Shown: one piece after another, positions 11,389 through 22,900 of the stretch
Layout of the letters: each line of letters begins with the position of its first letter
How positions within the stretch are numbered: the first letter of the stretch is position 1
Translations under genes and position numbers: made by a program
Assembly: GCF_030272615.1 (NCBI RefSeq)
Contig: NC_081407.1
Location: 101,663,897 to 101,727,896 of the forward strand
Length of the DNA stretch: 64,000 bases
Reading direction: 5' to 3'
DNA from: Cryptomeria japonica
Lineage: Eukaryota > Streptophyta > Pinopsida > Cupressales > Cupressaceae
Notes under the pieces: generated by a model
The model's database searches: none
Told to the model about the DNA's origin: nothing
Seen by the model: the letters and a program-made list of their open reading frames with translations, nothing else

Positions 11389-13560
11389 ATGGCAACAAAC
11401 ATTTTCAAGAAGGACAGTCTAGAACTTGATGGAACCAACTATGGTATATGGAAGATCAGAATGGAGACACATCTGAATTGCATTGGAAAAGACATGTGAT
11501 GTTACAAAGAATGGCTATGTTGGTCCTACACCAAATCAACCTAATCCACCAACATTGGGTAAGGATGAAGAGAATGATTGCAAAGAAAGAGAAGCAATTT
11601 TGAGCGCACTATCAGATCAACAAATCATGGGATTATCAGAACGATCTACTGCTAAAGATATTTGGGATAGATTAGAGACATTGAATGAAGGAGATACCAC
11701 TGTTAAAATTGCAAAACTGGAATGCTTCCGGGTCAGGTATGAAAATTTGAAAATGGAAGAAGATGAAAGATTTTTTGCTTTTATGGAAAGGGTTAATGAA
11801 ATTGTTTTGGGAATACAATGTTGTGAAGGATCCTTAAGTGAAGATGAAATTTTTTCTTAATTTTTAAGAGCATTGCCACCGGCATACAAAATGAAAGTAA
11901 CTGCTATTAATAAGTTGAGAACAATGCTTAATACAGTTCTAAGAGATTTCCACAATCCACCATATAATCAAGAGAGAATTTCCGGATTCGATTGTGTGAA
12001 AGATTTTAGCATCAACGTTTCAGATCACACTCAATGATTCATCATTAGGATTAAAATTCCCTCCCATGAAGGGTATAAATCAGTTCTAAGAGATTTCCAC
12101 AATCCATCATATAATCAAGAGAGCATTTCTGGATTTGATTGTGTGAAAGATTTTAGCATCAATGTTTTGGATCACACTCCGTGATCCATCATCAGGATGA
12201 AAATTCCCTCCCATGAAGGGTATAAATCAGTTCTAAGAGATTTCCACAATCCATCATATAATCAAGAGAGCATTTCTGGATTCGATTATGTGAAAGATTT
12301 TAGCATCAATGTTTCAGATCACACTCCATGATCCATCATCAGGATGAAAATTCCCTCCCATGAATGGTATAAATCAATTCTAAGAGATTTCCACAATCCA
12401 TCATATAATCAAGAGAGCATTTCTGGATTCGATTGCGTGAAAGATTTTAGCATCAATGTTTCAGATCACACTCCATGATCCATCATCAGGATGAAAATTC
12501 CCTCCCATGAAGGGTATAAATCAGTTCTAAGAGATTTCCACAATCCATCATATAATCAAGAGAACATTTCTCGATTCAATTGTGTGAAAGATTTTAGCAT
12601 CAACATTTCGGATCACACTCTATGATCCATCATCAGGATGAAAATTCCTTCCCATGAAGGGTATAAATCAGTTCTAAGAGATTTCCACAATCCATCATAT
12701 AGTCAAGAGAGCATTTTTGGATTTGATTGTGTGAAAGATTTTAGCATCAACGTTTTGGATCACACTTCATGATCCATCATTAGGATGAAAATTCCCTCCC
12801 ATGAAGGGTATAAATTAGTTCTAAGAGATTTCACAATCCATCATATAATCAAGAGAGCATTTTTGAATTCGATTGTGTGAAAGATTTTAGCATCAACGTT
12901 TCGGATCACACTCCATGATCCATCATCAGGATGAAAATTCCCTCCCATGAAGGGTATAAATCAGTTCTAAGATATTTCCACAATCCATCATATAATAAAG
13001 GGAGAATTTCTAGATTCGATTGTGTGAAAGATTTTAGCATCAAAATTTTGGATCACACTCCGTGATCCATCATCAATATGAAAATCCCTCCCATGAAGGG
13101 TATAAATCAGTATCTAGAGATACTTTGGTTGGAAAACTTTTAGCATTTGAACTTGAGGAATTTGGTCATGTTGCTACTATTAAGACAAAATTAGCCTTCA
13201 AAGCATCATCATCTACAACATCATCATCATCATCTGACAAATTTGATTGGAAAGCACTCTATGCAAAAGAACTTGAAGATATCAGAAAGAAAAATGAAGA
13301 ACTAGAAGAACTTGAAGCACTATTTGCAAGGAAAATGCCTAAAGGTCCTATTGGAAGTAAGTATGAAGGTAAAGCACAATTTAAATGCTTTAACTGCAAT
13401 AAAGTTGGTCATATGGCATCTAGATGTCCTGATAGACATGCAAGATTGAGAGAAGAAGCTAAAAGGACATATAAGCCTAACCTTGAATATCAAAGATACA
13501 GATTTAAGAAGAACAAAGATAAATCATGTTACTATGCTGATGAAGGAGTTACTGATGATT
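11389..13560 (+). pseudogene. Copia gag, interrupted by tandem array
   Basis: Gag would form the virus-like particle. The first ATG (11389) opens LDGTNYGIWKIRMETHL, the classic copia gag start, then a one-base loss near 11490 shifts the frame. Gag_pre/UBN2-like segments follow (GLSERSTAKDIWDRLETL near 11630; RALPPAYKM near 11868). After AINKLRTMLNT (to about 11936) eight 147-bp repeats intervene, and gag resumes at about 13109 with SVSRDTLVGKLLAFELEEFG. A zinc knuckle CX2CX4HX4C (CFNCNKVGHMASRC) lies at 13386-13427. Each complete repeat carries an in-frame TGA, so full-length Gag cannot be translated. Confidence 0.9.
11934..13107 (+). repeat. 147-bp tandem repeat array, eight units, inside copia gag
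   Basis: Units start at 11934, 12081, 12228, 12375, 12522, 12669, 12816 and 12962, and gag resumes at 13108. Six intervals are exactly 147 bp and two are 146 through single-base losses. Each unit begins CAGTTCTAAGAGATTTCC and ends GAAGGGTATAAAT. The period equals 49 codons, so the frame is kept from unit to unit, but every unit has TGA near position 110. The unit start resembles the gag sequence at the right junction (CAGTATCTAGAGATAC), suggesting that the array grew by slippage or unequal exchange anchored on gag. Confidence 0.95.
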
Positions 13561-13599
13561 CTGATGAAGAACCGACAGACAATGGATGGGATTTTGTTA

Positions 13600-13913
13600 T
13601 AATAACAGAAGATCAACCGACACCTACTATTCCACTAGTAGAGCACACCTTGGTAGCTAAAACTGAAGAAAAGGATGAATGGATTATAGATTCTGGATGT
13701 TCACATCATATGACTGGTGATAAAAGTAAATTCTTATCTTTTCAAGAATACAATGGAGGTCTAGTAATATTTGGAGATGATAAAGCTTGTTTAATCAAAG
13801 GAAAAGGCACTATATCTTTTGATGGTAAGCAAAATATTGACAACGTTTATTATGTTGAAGGATTGAAGCATAATCTTTTGAGTGTTGGTCAATTAGTTGA
13901 AAAGGGATTTTAG
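13600..13913 (+). pseudogene. Copia aspartic protease
   Basis: The retropepsin-like protease would cut Gag-Pol. The active site reads WIIDSGCSHHMTG, with the D-S-G triad at 13688-13696, followed by the flap/strand segments GKGTISFDG and KHNLLSVGQL near 13870. The frame is open from 13062 and ends at a TAG that replaces an expected Gln codon after EKGF; integrase continues in the same frame. Confidence 0.9.
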
Positions 13914-13943
13914 TTAAAATTCAAGAATGGTAAATGAAAAATC

Positions 13944-15140
13944 ATGAGTAAAACTAGTTTAGAGATTGCACCCGGTAATCAAACTAGAGGTAATATCTTT
14001 CATTTGAATAATAGTGAAAAGACATGCTTGATTGCACATATTGATGAAAGTTGGTTATGGCATAAGAGACTTTGTCATGTGAATTTTGATTGTATTGTGA
14101 AGATCAGTACTACTAAAGTAGTAAGGGATTTACCTCAGATTGTAAAACCTCATAATCTGATATGTAAGGAATGTCAAATGGGAAAGCAAGTTAGCACAAC
14201 TTTTAAGAGTATTTCTGAGAAATTGAATAATGTTCTTGATTTAATTCATACTCACTTGTGTGGTCTAGAAAGAACTAGAAGTCTACAGGGAGATAGATAC
14301 TTTATGCTAATTATTGATGATTATTCTAGAATGTGTTGGGTTACTTTTCTCAGGGAGAAATCAGAAGCTTTTGGAAAATTCAAGTTATTCAAGGTAATGG
14401 TAGAGAATGAAACAAGTAAGAAAATCAAATGTTTAAAATCAAATGAAACAAGTAAGTGAATGGAATGAAAAGACAACTATCAGTACCTTAGACACCTCAG
14501 CAGAATGGAATTGTGGAAAGTCAAAACAACTGTTCTAGATGCAACTAGAAGCATGATATTGGAGGCAAATCTACCTCATGTGTACTGGAGAGAAGCAGTG
14601 AGTACAACCGTTTACACTTCAGATAGAGTTCACATCAAAGGTGAAACTGGTAAGACCCCTTATGAACTATGGTTTGGTAATACTCCTACTCTTAAATACT
14701 TCAGAATATTTGGAAGCAAATGTTATATTAGGAGAGATGAGTATGTTGGTAAATTTGATCCTAGAAGTGACGAAGGAATATTTCTTGGTTATTCATCTAA
14801 GAGCAAGGCATATAGATGTTTCAATAAAAGACTGCAGAAGATCATCGAGAGTGCAAATGTGAAGATAGATGAACACTTTAGAGGAAATTCAAGGTCCATA
14901 GATTCTGAACAGACAGTTGAGATGATTTTAAATGAACCTATACATAGTACACCAGTACAAAATGTTGATCCAGTCACACTGGCATCATTGAAGAATTCCA
15001 TAGTGAGTGAAGAACAACAACAAGTGAACAAACCCAGGTATGTAAGATTGAATCACTCTGAAAGTCAGATAATTGGGAATAAGTATCAAAGTGTTATGAC
15101 AAGAGGGAGACTGACAAATGAAGAGGTATGTTTAATTTCT
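13944..15140 (+). pseudogene. Copia integrase, catalytic core deleted in part
   Basis: The GAG-pre-integrase/zinc region is visible (LWHKRLCHVNF near 14057; CKECQMGKQ near 14165, giving the HHCC finger). The core begins DLIHTHLCG with the first Asp, then LIIDDYSRMCWVTFL. The segment with the second catalytic Asp (SDxGGEF) is absent: the sequence passes through a short repeat of ETSKKIKCLKSNETSK straight to the QLSVP...TPQQNGIVE end of the core near 14470-14510. The C-terminal part (TPYELWFGNTPTLKYFRIFG, about 14658-14717) is well preserved. The enzyme cannot be active. Confidence 0.9.
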
Positions 15141-15144
15141 CAAA

Positions 15145-15990
15145 TTGAACGAGCATCTGTTATTGAGGCATGTGAAGATAAACATTGGATTAAAGCAATG
15201 GAAGATTGAATTAGAACAAATTGAAAAGAATAATACATGGACGTTGGTTCCCCGGCCTAAAGACAAATATGTAATTGGAACTAAATGGGTATTTAGAAAT
15301 AAACTTAATGAAGATGGTAAGGTAATCAGAAACAAAGAAAGATTAGTGTGTAAAGGATATTCACAGAAAGAAGGAATTGATTACAATGAAACCTTTCCAC
15401 CGATAGCTAGAATTGAGGCAATCAGGTTATTTCTTGCATTTGTAGCATACAAGAACTATAAAGTATATAATATGGATGTAAAATGTGCATTTATGAATGG
15501 TGATCTTGAAGAAGAAGTTAACATTGAACAGCCTGATGGATTTTTATTAACAATGATGAAGATATGGTATGCAGATTAAGGAAAGCTTTGTATGGATTGA
15601 AGAAAGCTCCTAGAGCTTGGTATGCTAGATTGGATAAATATCTTTTGAAGCTTGGTTAAACTAAAGGTAATGCTAACAACAACTTATATTTCAAAGTGAC
15701 TAATGATGACATCTTGGTTATTGAAGTTTTTGTTGATGATATCATTTTTGGAGGTGAAGATGGATTGTGTAAAGACTTTGCTAACAAGATGCAGGAAGAA
15801 TTTGAAATGTCTATGATTGGGGAAATAAAATTATTTTTAGGATTGCAGATTTTAGAGATTGATAAAGGTATATTCATATGTCAAACAAAATACTTGAAGG
15901 AAATATTAAAGAAATTTGGTATGGAAAATTCTAAACCGGTAAGTACTCCTATGACTATAAGTAATAAATTGACATTAAAGGATGATTCAA
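15145..15990 (+). pseudogene. Copia reverse transcriptase
   Basis: RT_copia (RVT_2) motifs run in order: WTLVPRPKDKYVIGTKWVFR (from about 15238), KERLVCKGYSQKEGIDYNET, YNMDVKCAFMNGDLEEEV, then after a frameshift near 15560 [19 protein letters not shown], and the catalytic box VFVDDIIFGG (15726-15755), the plant copia form of YVDD. The junction with the integrase frame near 15205 is also frameshifted. A TAA near 15657 adds a stop. Confidence 0.93.
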
Positions 15991-16682
15991 CTCCTATTAA
16001 TCTGACAAGATATAAGTCTATGATTGGAGGTTTATTGTATTTGACACAAACAAGACCTAATATAATGAATGTAGTATGCATTGTTTCAAGGTTTCAGAGT
16101 AATCCTAAAGAAAATCATGAATCAACAGTGAAAAGGATTTTTCGGTATCTACAAGGCACAACAAATCTTGGTTTATGGTATCCTAAAGATGAAAATTTTG
16201 ATTTATGTGCATACATAGATGCAAATTGGGCAAGAGATGTAGATGATAGAAAGAGAACCAGTGGCGAGGCATTCTTTCTTGGTAGCAGATTGATTTCATG
16301 GTTGAGCAAGAAATAGAGTTGTACATCATTATGAATAGTAGAATCAAAATATGTTGCAGCAGCAACTAATTGTACTCAGATATTATGGATTAAGCAAATG
16401 TTGAAGGACATAAAGGTAAAATGAAAAGAACCTATAATCATCTATTGTGATAATTTAGAAGCAATTGATATATCAAAGAATCCGGTATTTCACTCTAAAA
16501 CTAAACATGTTTCTATTAAGTATAATTTTCTGAAAGAGAATGTTGAAGCAAAAGAAGTGAGATTTGTTTATGTGAATACTAAAGAGCAGATTGTAGATAT
16601 CTTTACTAAGCCTTTACCTAAGGAAACTTTTGAATATCTCAGAGAGCAGCTTGGGGTAATACCCTCACCAGTAGAGACTTAG
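15991..16682 (+). pseudogene. Copia RNase H and end of pol
   Basis: RNase H motifs follow RT: YKSMIGGLLYLTQTRPN (about 16012), FRYLQGTTNLGLWYP, CAYIDANWARDVDDRKRTSG (from about 16207), then after two stops ESKYVAAATNCTQ (about 16342), IYCDNLEAIDISKNPVFH and DIFTKPLPKETFE (about 16598), the usual copia pol terminus. The ORF would end at 16680-16682. Confidence 0.92.
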
Positions 16683-17072
16683 GTAGTTGGAGTTTTGCAT
16701 CAAACCGATAGAGACTAACAGAGAAATCCTTTTTCTGGCTTTGATGGAGGAGAGCTACTTCTCAGGGGGAGTAGTTGGTTATAAATATTGGTTATTGTAA
16801 TTGGTTATATGAATTGAGTTGTATATTCTAGTATTTGTATTGCTTTGACATTTGATGTCAAAGGGGGAGAGATATCTATGGAAAAACATTAAACGGTATC
16901 CTTTGGAGAGATTTTATTCATTGGGGGAGAGATTTATACTCACTACATTTTGGTTTTTGATTTCTGGTATTGATCTATTCTGAAGATTGTTGGTTTTTCA
17001 TTTTTGGCATTTCTGCTTTGGCACTTAGATGTTTTTTCATCTAGTGTTGCCATCAATGCCAAAGGGGGAGAT
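16683..17072 (+). other. Copia 3' untranslated region and polypurine tract
   Basis: Non-coding segment after pol. Purine boxes (GGGGGAG) recur near 16757, 16864, 16923 and 17064; the last, AAAGGGGGAGAT at 17061-17072, abuts the 3' LTR and is the polypurine tract. Repetition of GTCAAAGGGGGAGA-like words suggests duplicated tracts. Confidence 0.75.
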
Positions 17073-18103
17073 TGTTGGTATTATGGATGTGCTACATTAG
17101 TTTTGTCATTGATGTCAACACTTATCCTTCTGGAGATCTATGGTTATGTTGAACTAGCACATTGTTGTTCATCGGCATGTTCAGTCACTGGTATATTGTT
17201 CACCGACACTAAGGATGAATTGTTATCATCTAGAGATCACTTGGTTATGTCGAAGACATAGTTTGGATACTTGGTTGTGGTATTTTGGTTTTTGACCTAA
17301 TCAGGTTGACATATTTACTGTTACCGGAAAATTGGTCTAGGTTATGCACCGACACACGTTATCTATTCCAAATCAGCACGACACATTATGGAGATGATTT
17401 ATTGATTGAATATTGTTGTAAATGTATTGAGCCGACATGATGCATTGCATCTTGACTTATTTAATTGTAATATTCTTAGTAAGCTGACCTACTCATTTGG
17501 TCTTAGGCTTGGTATATACGTAAGATCTCATTTGTGAGATTAGGAGATGATATAGTAAGATTGTGGTATTTGGTATATGCGAGTATAAGCAAAGATATTC
17601 ACGCAGACATGATTTGAAGGTTCAAGGAAGGTTTGAAGGTTATTATCAAAGCTTATCCGGTACTGAATCCAGCATTAGAGATGCTACTTTGAGCAGTACA
17701 TTATCATTGGATTTAACCATCCAATTGTAGTCAGTGTGACTCCTATCTTGTGATTGAGCAGTGAGCTCCTGGGGGTTGGCCTTTCTGCATGTGCAAACCC
17801 CATTTATGTACACATAATATCTATAATAGTATCATCTGATTGTGGGTAAGGTTTCCCACCATTTTTTTCCCCCTTACAGGGTTTCCGCGTACAAATCTCT
17901 GTGTTATGTGTTGTGGATATTGTTTCTCTTTCTATTTCATGCATTAAGTTTCACCGATATTAATATTTACTACTAATCTATCAACTGACATTAGGTTTGG
18001 TTTACAGGTATTATGCATCAAGTTTAATTAAGTTATATTTGGGTTGAAATTAATAAGACAACTTATTCACCCCCCCCTCTTAGTTGCCTCTCGAGTCCTG
18101 ACA
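17073..18103 (+). repeat. 3' LTR of copia element
   Basis: Partner of 10300-11331. It begins TGTTGGTATTATGG and ends CTGACA, followed by the TATAT duplication. Confidence 0.93.
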
Positions 18104-18108
18104 TATAT
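18104..18108. repeat. Target site duplication TATAT (right) of copia element
   Basis: Second copy of 10295-10299, between the 3' LTR and the resumed PMD coding sequence. Confidence 0.85.
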
Positions 18109-19265
18109 ATCCTACACTCACATGTGACCCCTTGGCCAAGATATATTCCAAGGCCTACCAGTGATGAGATTGAGATGATAGACTCAGATGGGTTGGATTA
18201 GGATGTCATGACCGACTATACTGATAATGTGGATGCACATCGGTGGTACGTCACATGGTGGGGTAGGGTATACCCTAGAGCCATCTTTCCTATGGACTTC
18301 CCTAGAGGGAACCCTGGACCATGGAGTCATGTAGGTGGCAAGGATGACTCTGATAATCTGAGAACCTGGGTGAGGTAGACACAAATGATTAGCAGGAGGA
18401 TACAGGAGAGCAGGATATTGGTGATGATGGAGATGACCCTTATGTAGGAGAGGGATATCAGGATGGTGATGATGAGGAGGATGGAGAGGAGGAGGAGGAT
18501 GAGGAGGATGAGGAGGGTGAGGAGGATGAAGAGGACAAGTCAAATGTAGTTCCACATCACTTCAGAGATGACACCATAGCCTTAGATCCACTGGTCATGC
18601 CATCCTGAGGAGAGAAGGACCTTATAAAGGGTCCTGATTCTAGTCCCCACCATCTTGCACCTAGTGTACAGAGACATTATGAGCATAGAGAGACCAGTGG
18701 TTCCTGATCATGGGAGGTCTCTTTTCATGACCCTACTAGCAGAAGGTTGATCTAGGTAAGGTGTTTTATGATTATTTAATTTATTCATTTAATTATTTAG
18801 ATTTGATACTATAGAATGTTACTGATGTAAAACCTCTTGCCATCTCTGTAGTTGGCATTTAGGAGTAGCACTCCTTCATCCAGAATATAGTGACATACAT
18901 CATCACCACCGCACACATTCCTAGCTCCTCACAGATAGTGCATAGACCTCAGAGAAGTGTTGGGTGGCATGAGGACATATTCACCCCCTTTCAGGTGGAG
19001 ATAGACATTTTCAAGAGAGGGAGAATAGTTTTCTAGAGAGGTTGCAGCGAACAGGGCATGATCTAGCAGTGGTGCAGGCAGAGGTGTCCATGTATTGTGG
19101 GATCATGATGGATAGGGAGCTTAGGAGATCCTCATAGAGTCACTCACATTCCTCATCTTGACACACACTCATGGGTCCACCCCCATGGCTAGATCAGAAG
19201 GGGACAACCAGTCACCAGCCTCCGACTGCTAGTCCTAGAGATAGGAGATGACTATGTTTGTAGTA
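18109..19265 (+). pseudogene. PMD protein, C-terminal half with acidic tract, broken
   Basis: The frame broken at 10299 resumes as ILHSHVTPWPRYIPRPTSDE (from 18109) and continues with RWYVTWWGRVYPRAIF near 18239. After a frame change near 18355 an acidic stretch follows (about 18367-18560) made almost wholly of Glu, Asp and Gly, encoded by GAG/GAT-rich DNA at 18460-18540. The protein end cannot be placed; from 18600 to 19265 frames are fragmentary and I recognise nothing specific. An acidic linker after PMD would suit a nuclear protein, but that is inference. The His/Pro-rich reverse frame at 18184-18555 is only the complement of the acidic tract. Confidence 0.6.
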
Positions 19266-19866
19266 TGGGTCACTTTTTGATGTATAGTGATGTGTATGTT
19301 GTTACACTCATTGATATCAATTTATATATGCTTATGCTTTTATCTCAAACATGTTATTTTAATTCTTGAAACAATGTATGAATTTCTTTGATTAAAAGTA
19401 ACATATTTGGTAATGAACATGTATGTCTAATTTAATTTCCATGGGATTGATTTCTCAATGCTTCATGGTTAAATTGATACATGTGTGATTTAATTAAATA
19501 ACTAAGTATTTAATTAAATACTACTTTGGTGATGTAGAAGAAAATGTGTTAAGTTGAAGAACTATATGACTAATGTGATTTAATTAACTCTAATTAAACA
19601 CAACATGATATAATCCTACTTAACACATAAGAGATTGTTTAACATGATAGCACATATAAAATGTAAATCTATTACAATTTACATAAATGGATCCAAGACA
19701 AACCATAAAGTGAAGAAACACACTTGTCAAGAATGAAGTAATATAGATTAAATAATATAATATCATTTAATACCACATACTTTAATAAAGATATGCTACC
19801 ATATTATCCAATTTGAAGAAAGAAAAGGCACAGGGAGAGAGAATAAGCTAGAAACAGAGAGAGAGA
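19266..19866. other. AT-rich interval of element C between PMD tail and pol end
   Basis: No gene seen. It lies where the two convergent coding units of C (plus-strand PMD, minus-strand pol) meet. AATTAAATA-like words recur (19470-19600). Confidence 0.45.
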
Positions 19867-19946
19867 TTAGGCATAGTATCTACGAAGGTGCATAAAATTT
19901 ATAGGTTCTTTGAGAGGTGTACCTTCCACATCTGCTATGTTGTAAG
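19867..19946 (-). pseudogene. Last codons of element C integrase, separated by element A
   Basis: The minus strand from 19941 reads NIADVEGTPLKEPINFMHLR and then RYYA and TAA at 19867-19869. LKEPIN...LRRYY is the usual end of Tat-lineage integrases. It continues exactly in frame from VYELDAY at the other side of element A (47054-47080). GTAAG at 19942-19946 is the target duplication. Confidence 0.88.
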
Positions 19947-22900
19947 TGTTGTCACGAAGGATGCACCTGTTTCTGCAAAGCAAATCAGTACCAACACTTA
20001 TGCAATCCTATACAATATGGAAATGAAACTTGAGTTGTGGGTAAACTAAGAAAGAGAAATGAATCTCCCGGTTATGGGCCAACTGAAAAGAGTAAAGAGT
20101 TATTGGATTGGCTTAAAACTAAAATTATTCTAGGAGGTGATGCACCAAAACTATGATGATAAAACTGTGATGACTCACAAAAATCTATCAGAAATTTTGC
20201 GTACACAAAATAAATAACTTCCCTCTCAAATGAGCATTTCTCAGAAAGGTTAAGTAATTAATAAACTTGGAAGGAAGTTTAACTTCTCAACACAAATTTA
20301 CTAAAACTTGTAACACAAACTAAGACCTGTGATTCTGAAAGATGTAATAATGCATGCACACTAAGAAAAGCAGGATATTCAAGGTTTCAGATGAAACACA
20401 AAAATAATCCTATCAAATCCATCATGAACAAACACCATTATCAAGGCAAACTTGTGAAACTCTGCAAATAAAAGGAGTCTTGCTAAAAATAATATAACTA
20501 AAAAACTATTGTAAATCTCTATATATTAAAGTATGAGCCACAAATCTCTTAAATTCTCTTAAGGCAAGAGAGAAAAAAAGGCAAAAACTGAGGAATTTCT
20601 AACAAATTTTCCTCTATATACAATAAAAAGGCTTGCAAACTCTAAAAGAATGAACTGTACTCCTAAAAAGGCGAACTCTAGTTTGAAAATCTGAGCACAA
20701 GGAAAAAGCCTGAAAAGAAGGTGTCAAATCTGCATGAAAAGATGCAATAATGCTGCCAAAAAGTCCTCTAGCCAACATGCAACCCCAAGAGACTCTCAAA
20801 ATAGCCTCCAACTACTAACAACTACCTAAACCACTTTGAACTGCTACTAAACTGACCCACTGTTTGATGCATGTGTGTATAAGGGGAAAATAGATTAAAT
20901 ATTAAAGTTAGTCAATAATGACTTAACTTTTAATATTTATTACATATATGCAACTCATTGCTTATTTTATGTGATAAAAATTATATGTGATTTCATTATA
21001 CTATCAATTTAATATTTATTTTATTTTTCAATTGTGCATACATGCATCGGAGAGAACTTAAGTGTCGATATTAATTATTTTATTCTAGTAAATAGAAGTT
21101 CTTAAATAAAGATTAAAATAATCTTTATATTTTGTTTTGTTTCACTTCTATTTATATGAATAATATAATTAATTATTTATTATTATATTTATCGTATTAA
21201 TAAATGGCATGTGCACCTATTTCTTTTTATTATTTTATCATTATTAATAAATTAAATATAATAATAATACAATAAAAACATGCACTTAATAAACAAAGGG
21301 TTTTAAGCCCCGTACGACTAGCATGAAAATTAGGACTTTTAGTCCTACTGGGAGTCAAGAAATTGACCACTTACAATATAATAGACAACAACTTAAATTA
21401 AAAGAATTTAAGTCCATAAAAATCCTCGATGACAATTAGGGCATGCTGAGGTAAAAAGGTTCAAGAAAACCTAAAATTATTCATTTGCATCTTTGTCTTT
21501 AGAGAAACTGCCTCTACTGGCCATCATGCACTCTGAGGGTTCAAACTGAGGAATTTCTACATGATTATGTGCACTAAACAACAATCTCTGGAGTCAAGTA
21601 TGCGGGTATGCATGATTTTTCATTCTTTTTTATGTAATATTTCCTTCTGGAATGAAAGAATGCACAAGTTCTATTTTTTTTTGCATGCCCTTAACTTAGG
21701 GTTTCTACTTGGGATTGTTTATTCATGCATTTCTTTATGGACTCGGGCTTCTTAGCTGCATACTTCTATATTTCTATTGAAGGTGTATATGAATAATATT
21801 GTGGTTATAGATTATTAATTATTGTCGTAGGGTTTGATGACATTATAACCGCTCTGAGTACTCTAGCCTTGGGTATGAACCCTGCATGATAATTCAGTGA
21901 AACCCTACCTTAGGGTTTGATGGTGCTCATGAAGATGCATCGTAGACTTCTTGCATTCTATTTACTACTTGTTCTTCAGTTGTATGCTTTGTGGCCTTGA
22001 AATCTACCAGTTGTATGGGTTTGAGACCTCTTCGTTTGATATGAGTTTTGGTATGATTTTGAGGGTCAATCTGAAGCTGCCACTATCTTTTGAATTTTGG
22101 ACTAAGTTATCCTCCATTATGATAGTGAAACAAATCAATATGACTTCATTTTTTATCTTTGTATTGACTGTAAACAGTGAATGCTATTGACTCTACTTTG
22201 TTTCTCAATATCATATTGTTAATAATAGTAAAGAAAACTCAAAATAATGACACTAAAAGAACCCAAATATTGTTAACTTGAATTCCTTGATCATGATTAC
22301 TTGGCTTTAGCAAGACTGCTCCCCTGGTTCACCTCCATGCCTTATGTTATGAAAAATGACTGTGATAATGTAAACTACTATCACTGTTCTAGGTAAGGAT
22401 TTTGCATCAAAATTTTTATCTTAAGTTGCTATCTCCAAATTGTCTCTATGAATGTGACTTATAGTGCTTCTATTAGGACTGTGTGCAAACTTTGTGTATT
22501 GTGTTAATCAGTAACATGCTTTTGTAATTCCTTATGACTGCAACTAGTGACTAAATTTGGATTTTTCTAGTTCTTGTTGACTGTACTAGTGAGTTTTGTC
22601 CCTCTATGCTTGATGTTTCTCTAACCATCACTCCCCTGTGAATATTTACTCTGTACTTCTTATGCTTTTGATTGGATTGCACTCTTGTGACTATCAATCT
22701 TTATCCTTCAATCTACTTATGCCCATTTTTTTAAGGACACATGTGGCTGCTATTGTTGTAGATGTCTATTATAGGGTTGTGCATTCTAAAGTAATGTTAC
22801 TGTTCTTTATCATTTTTATTTTCTTTTTTTTCTTGTGTAAAGGCTAGGACTGTAACCTCTAAGATGTTTACTGCTTATTGCTCTATGTATTGCATTGCAA

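Larger units (their letters stand above)
10300..18103 (+). mobile_element. Ty1/copia LTR retrotransposon, full-length, coding-dead
   Basis: The element has two LTRs of about 1.03 kb, an initiator-tRNA-Met primer-binding site, a polypurine tract and TATAT target duplications. Domain order is gag, protease, integrase, RT, RNase H, which defines Ty1/copia. The coding region has at least three frameshifts (near 11490, 15205 and 15560), many stops, an eight-unit tandem array in gag and a deletion in the integrase core. It interrupts the PMD pseudogene of element C. The LTRs differ at about 20 of 325 compared bases, similar to element B. Confidence 0.95.

Noticed and set aside
11934-13107. Possible CRISPR array
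   Set aside because: Units are contiguous 147-bp repeats without spacers, in a eukaryotic retrotransposon gag.
18184-18555. Open minus-strand frame rich in Pro and His
   Set aside because: It is the complement of the GAG/GAT-rich acidic tract of the PMD pseudogene; the composition explains the lack of stops.
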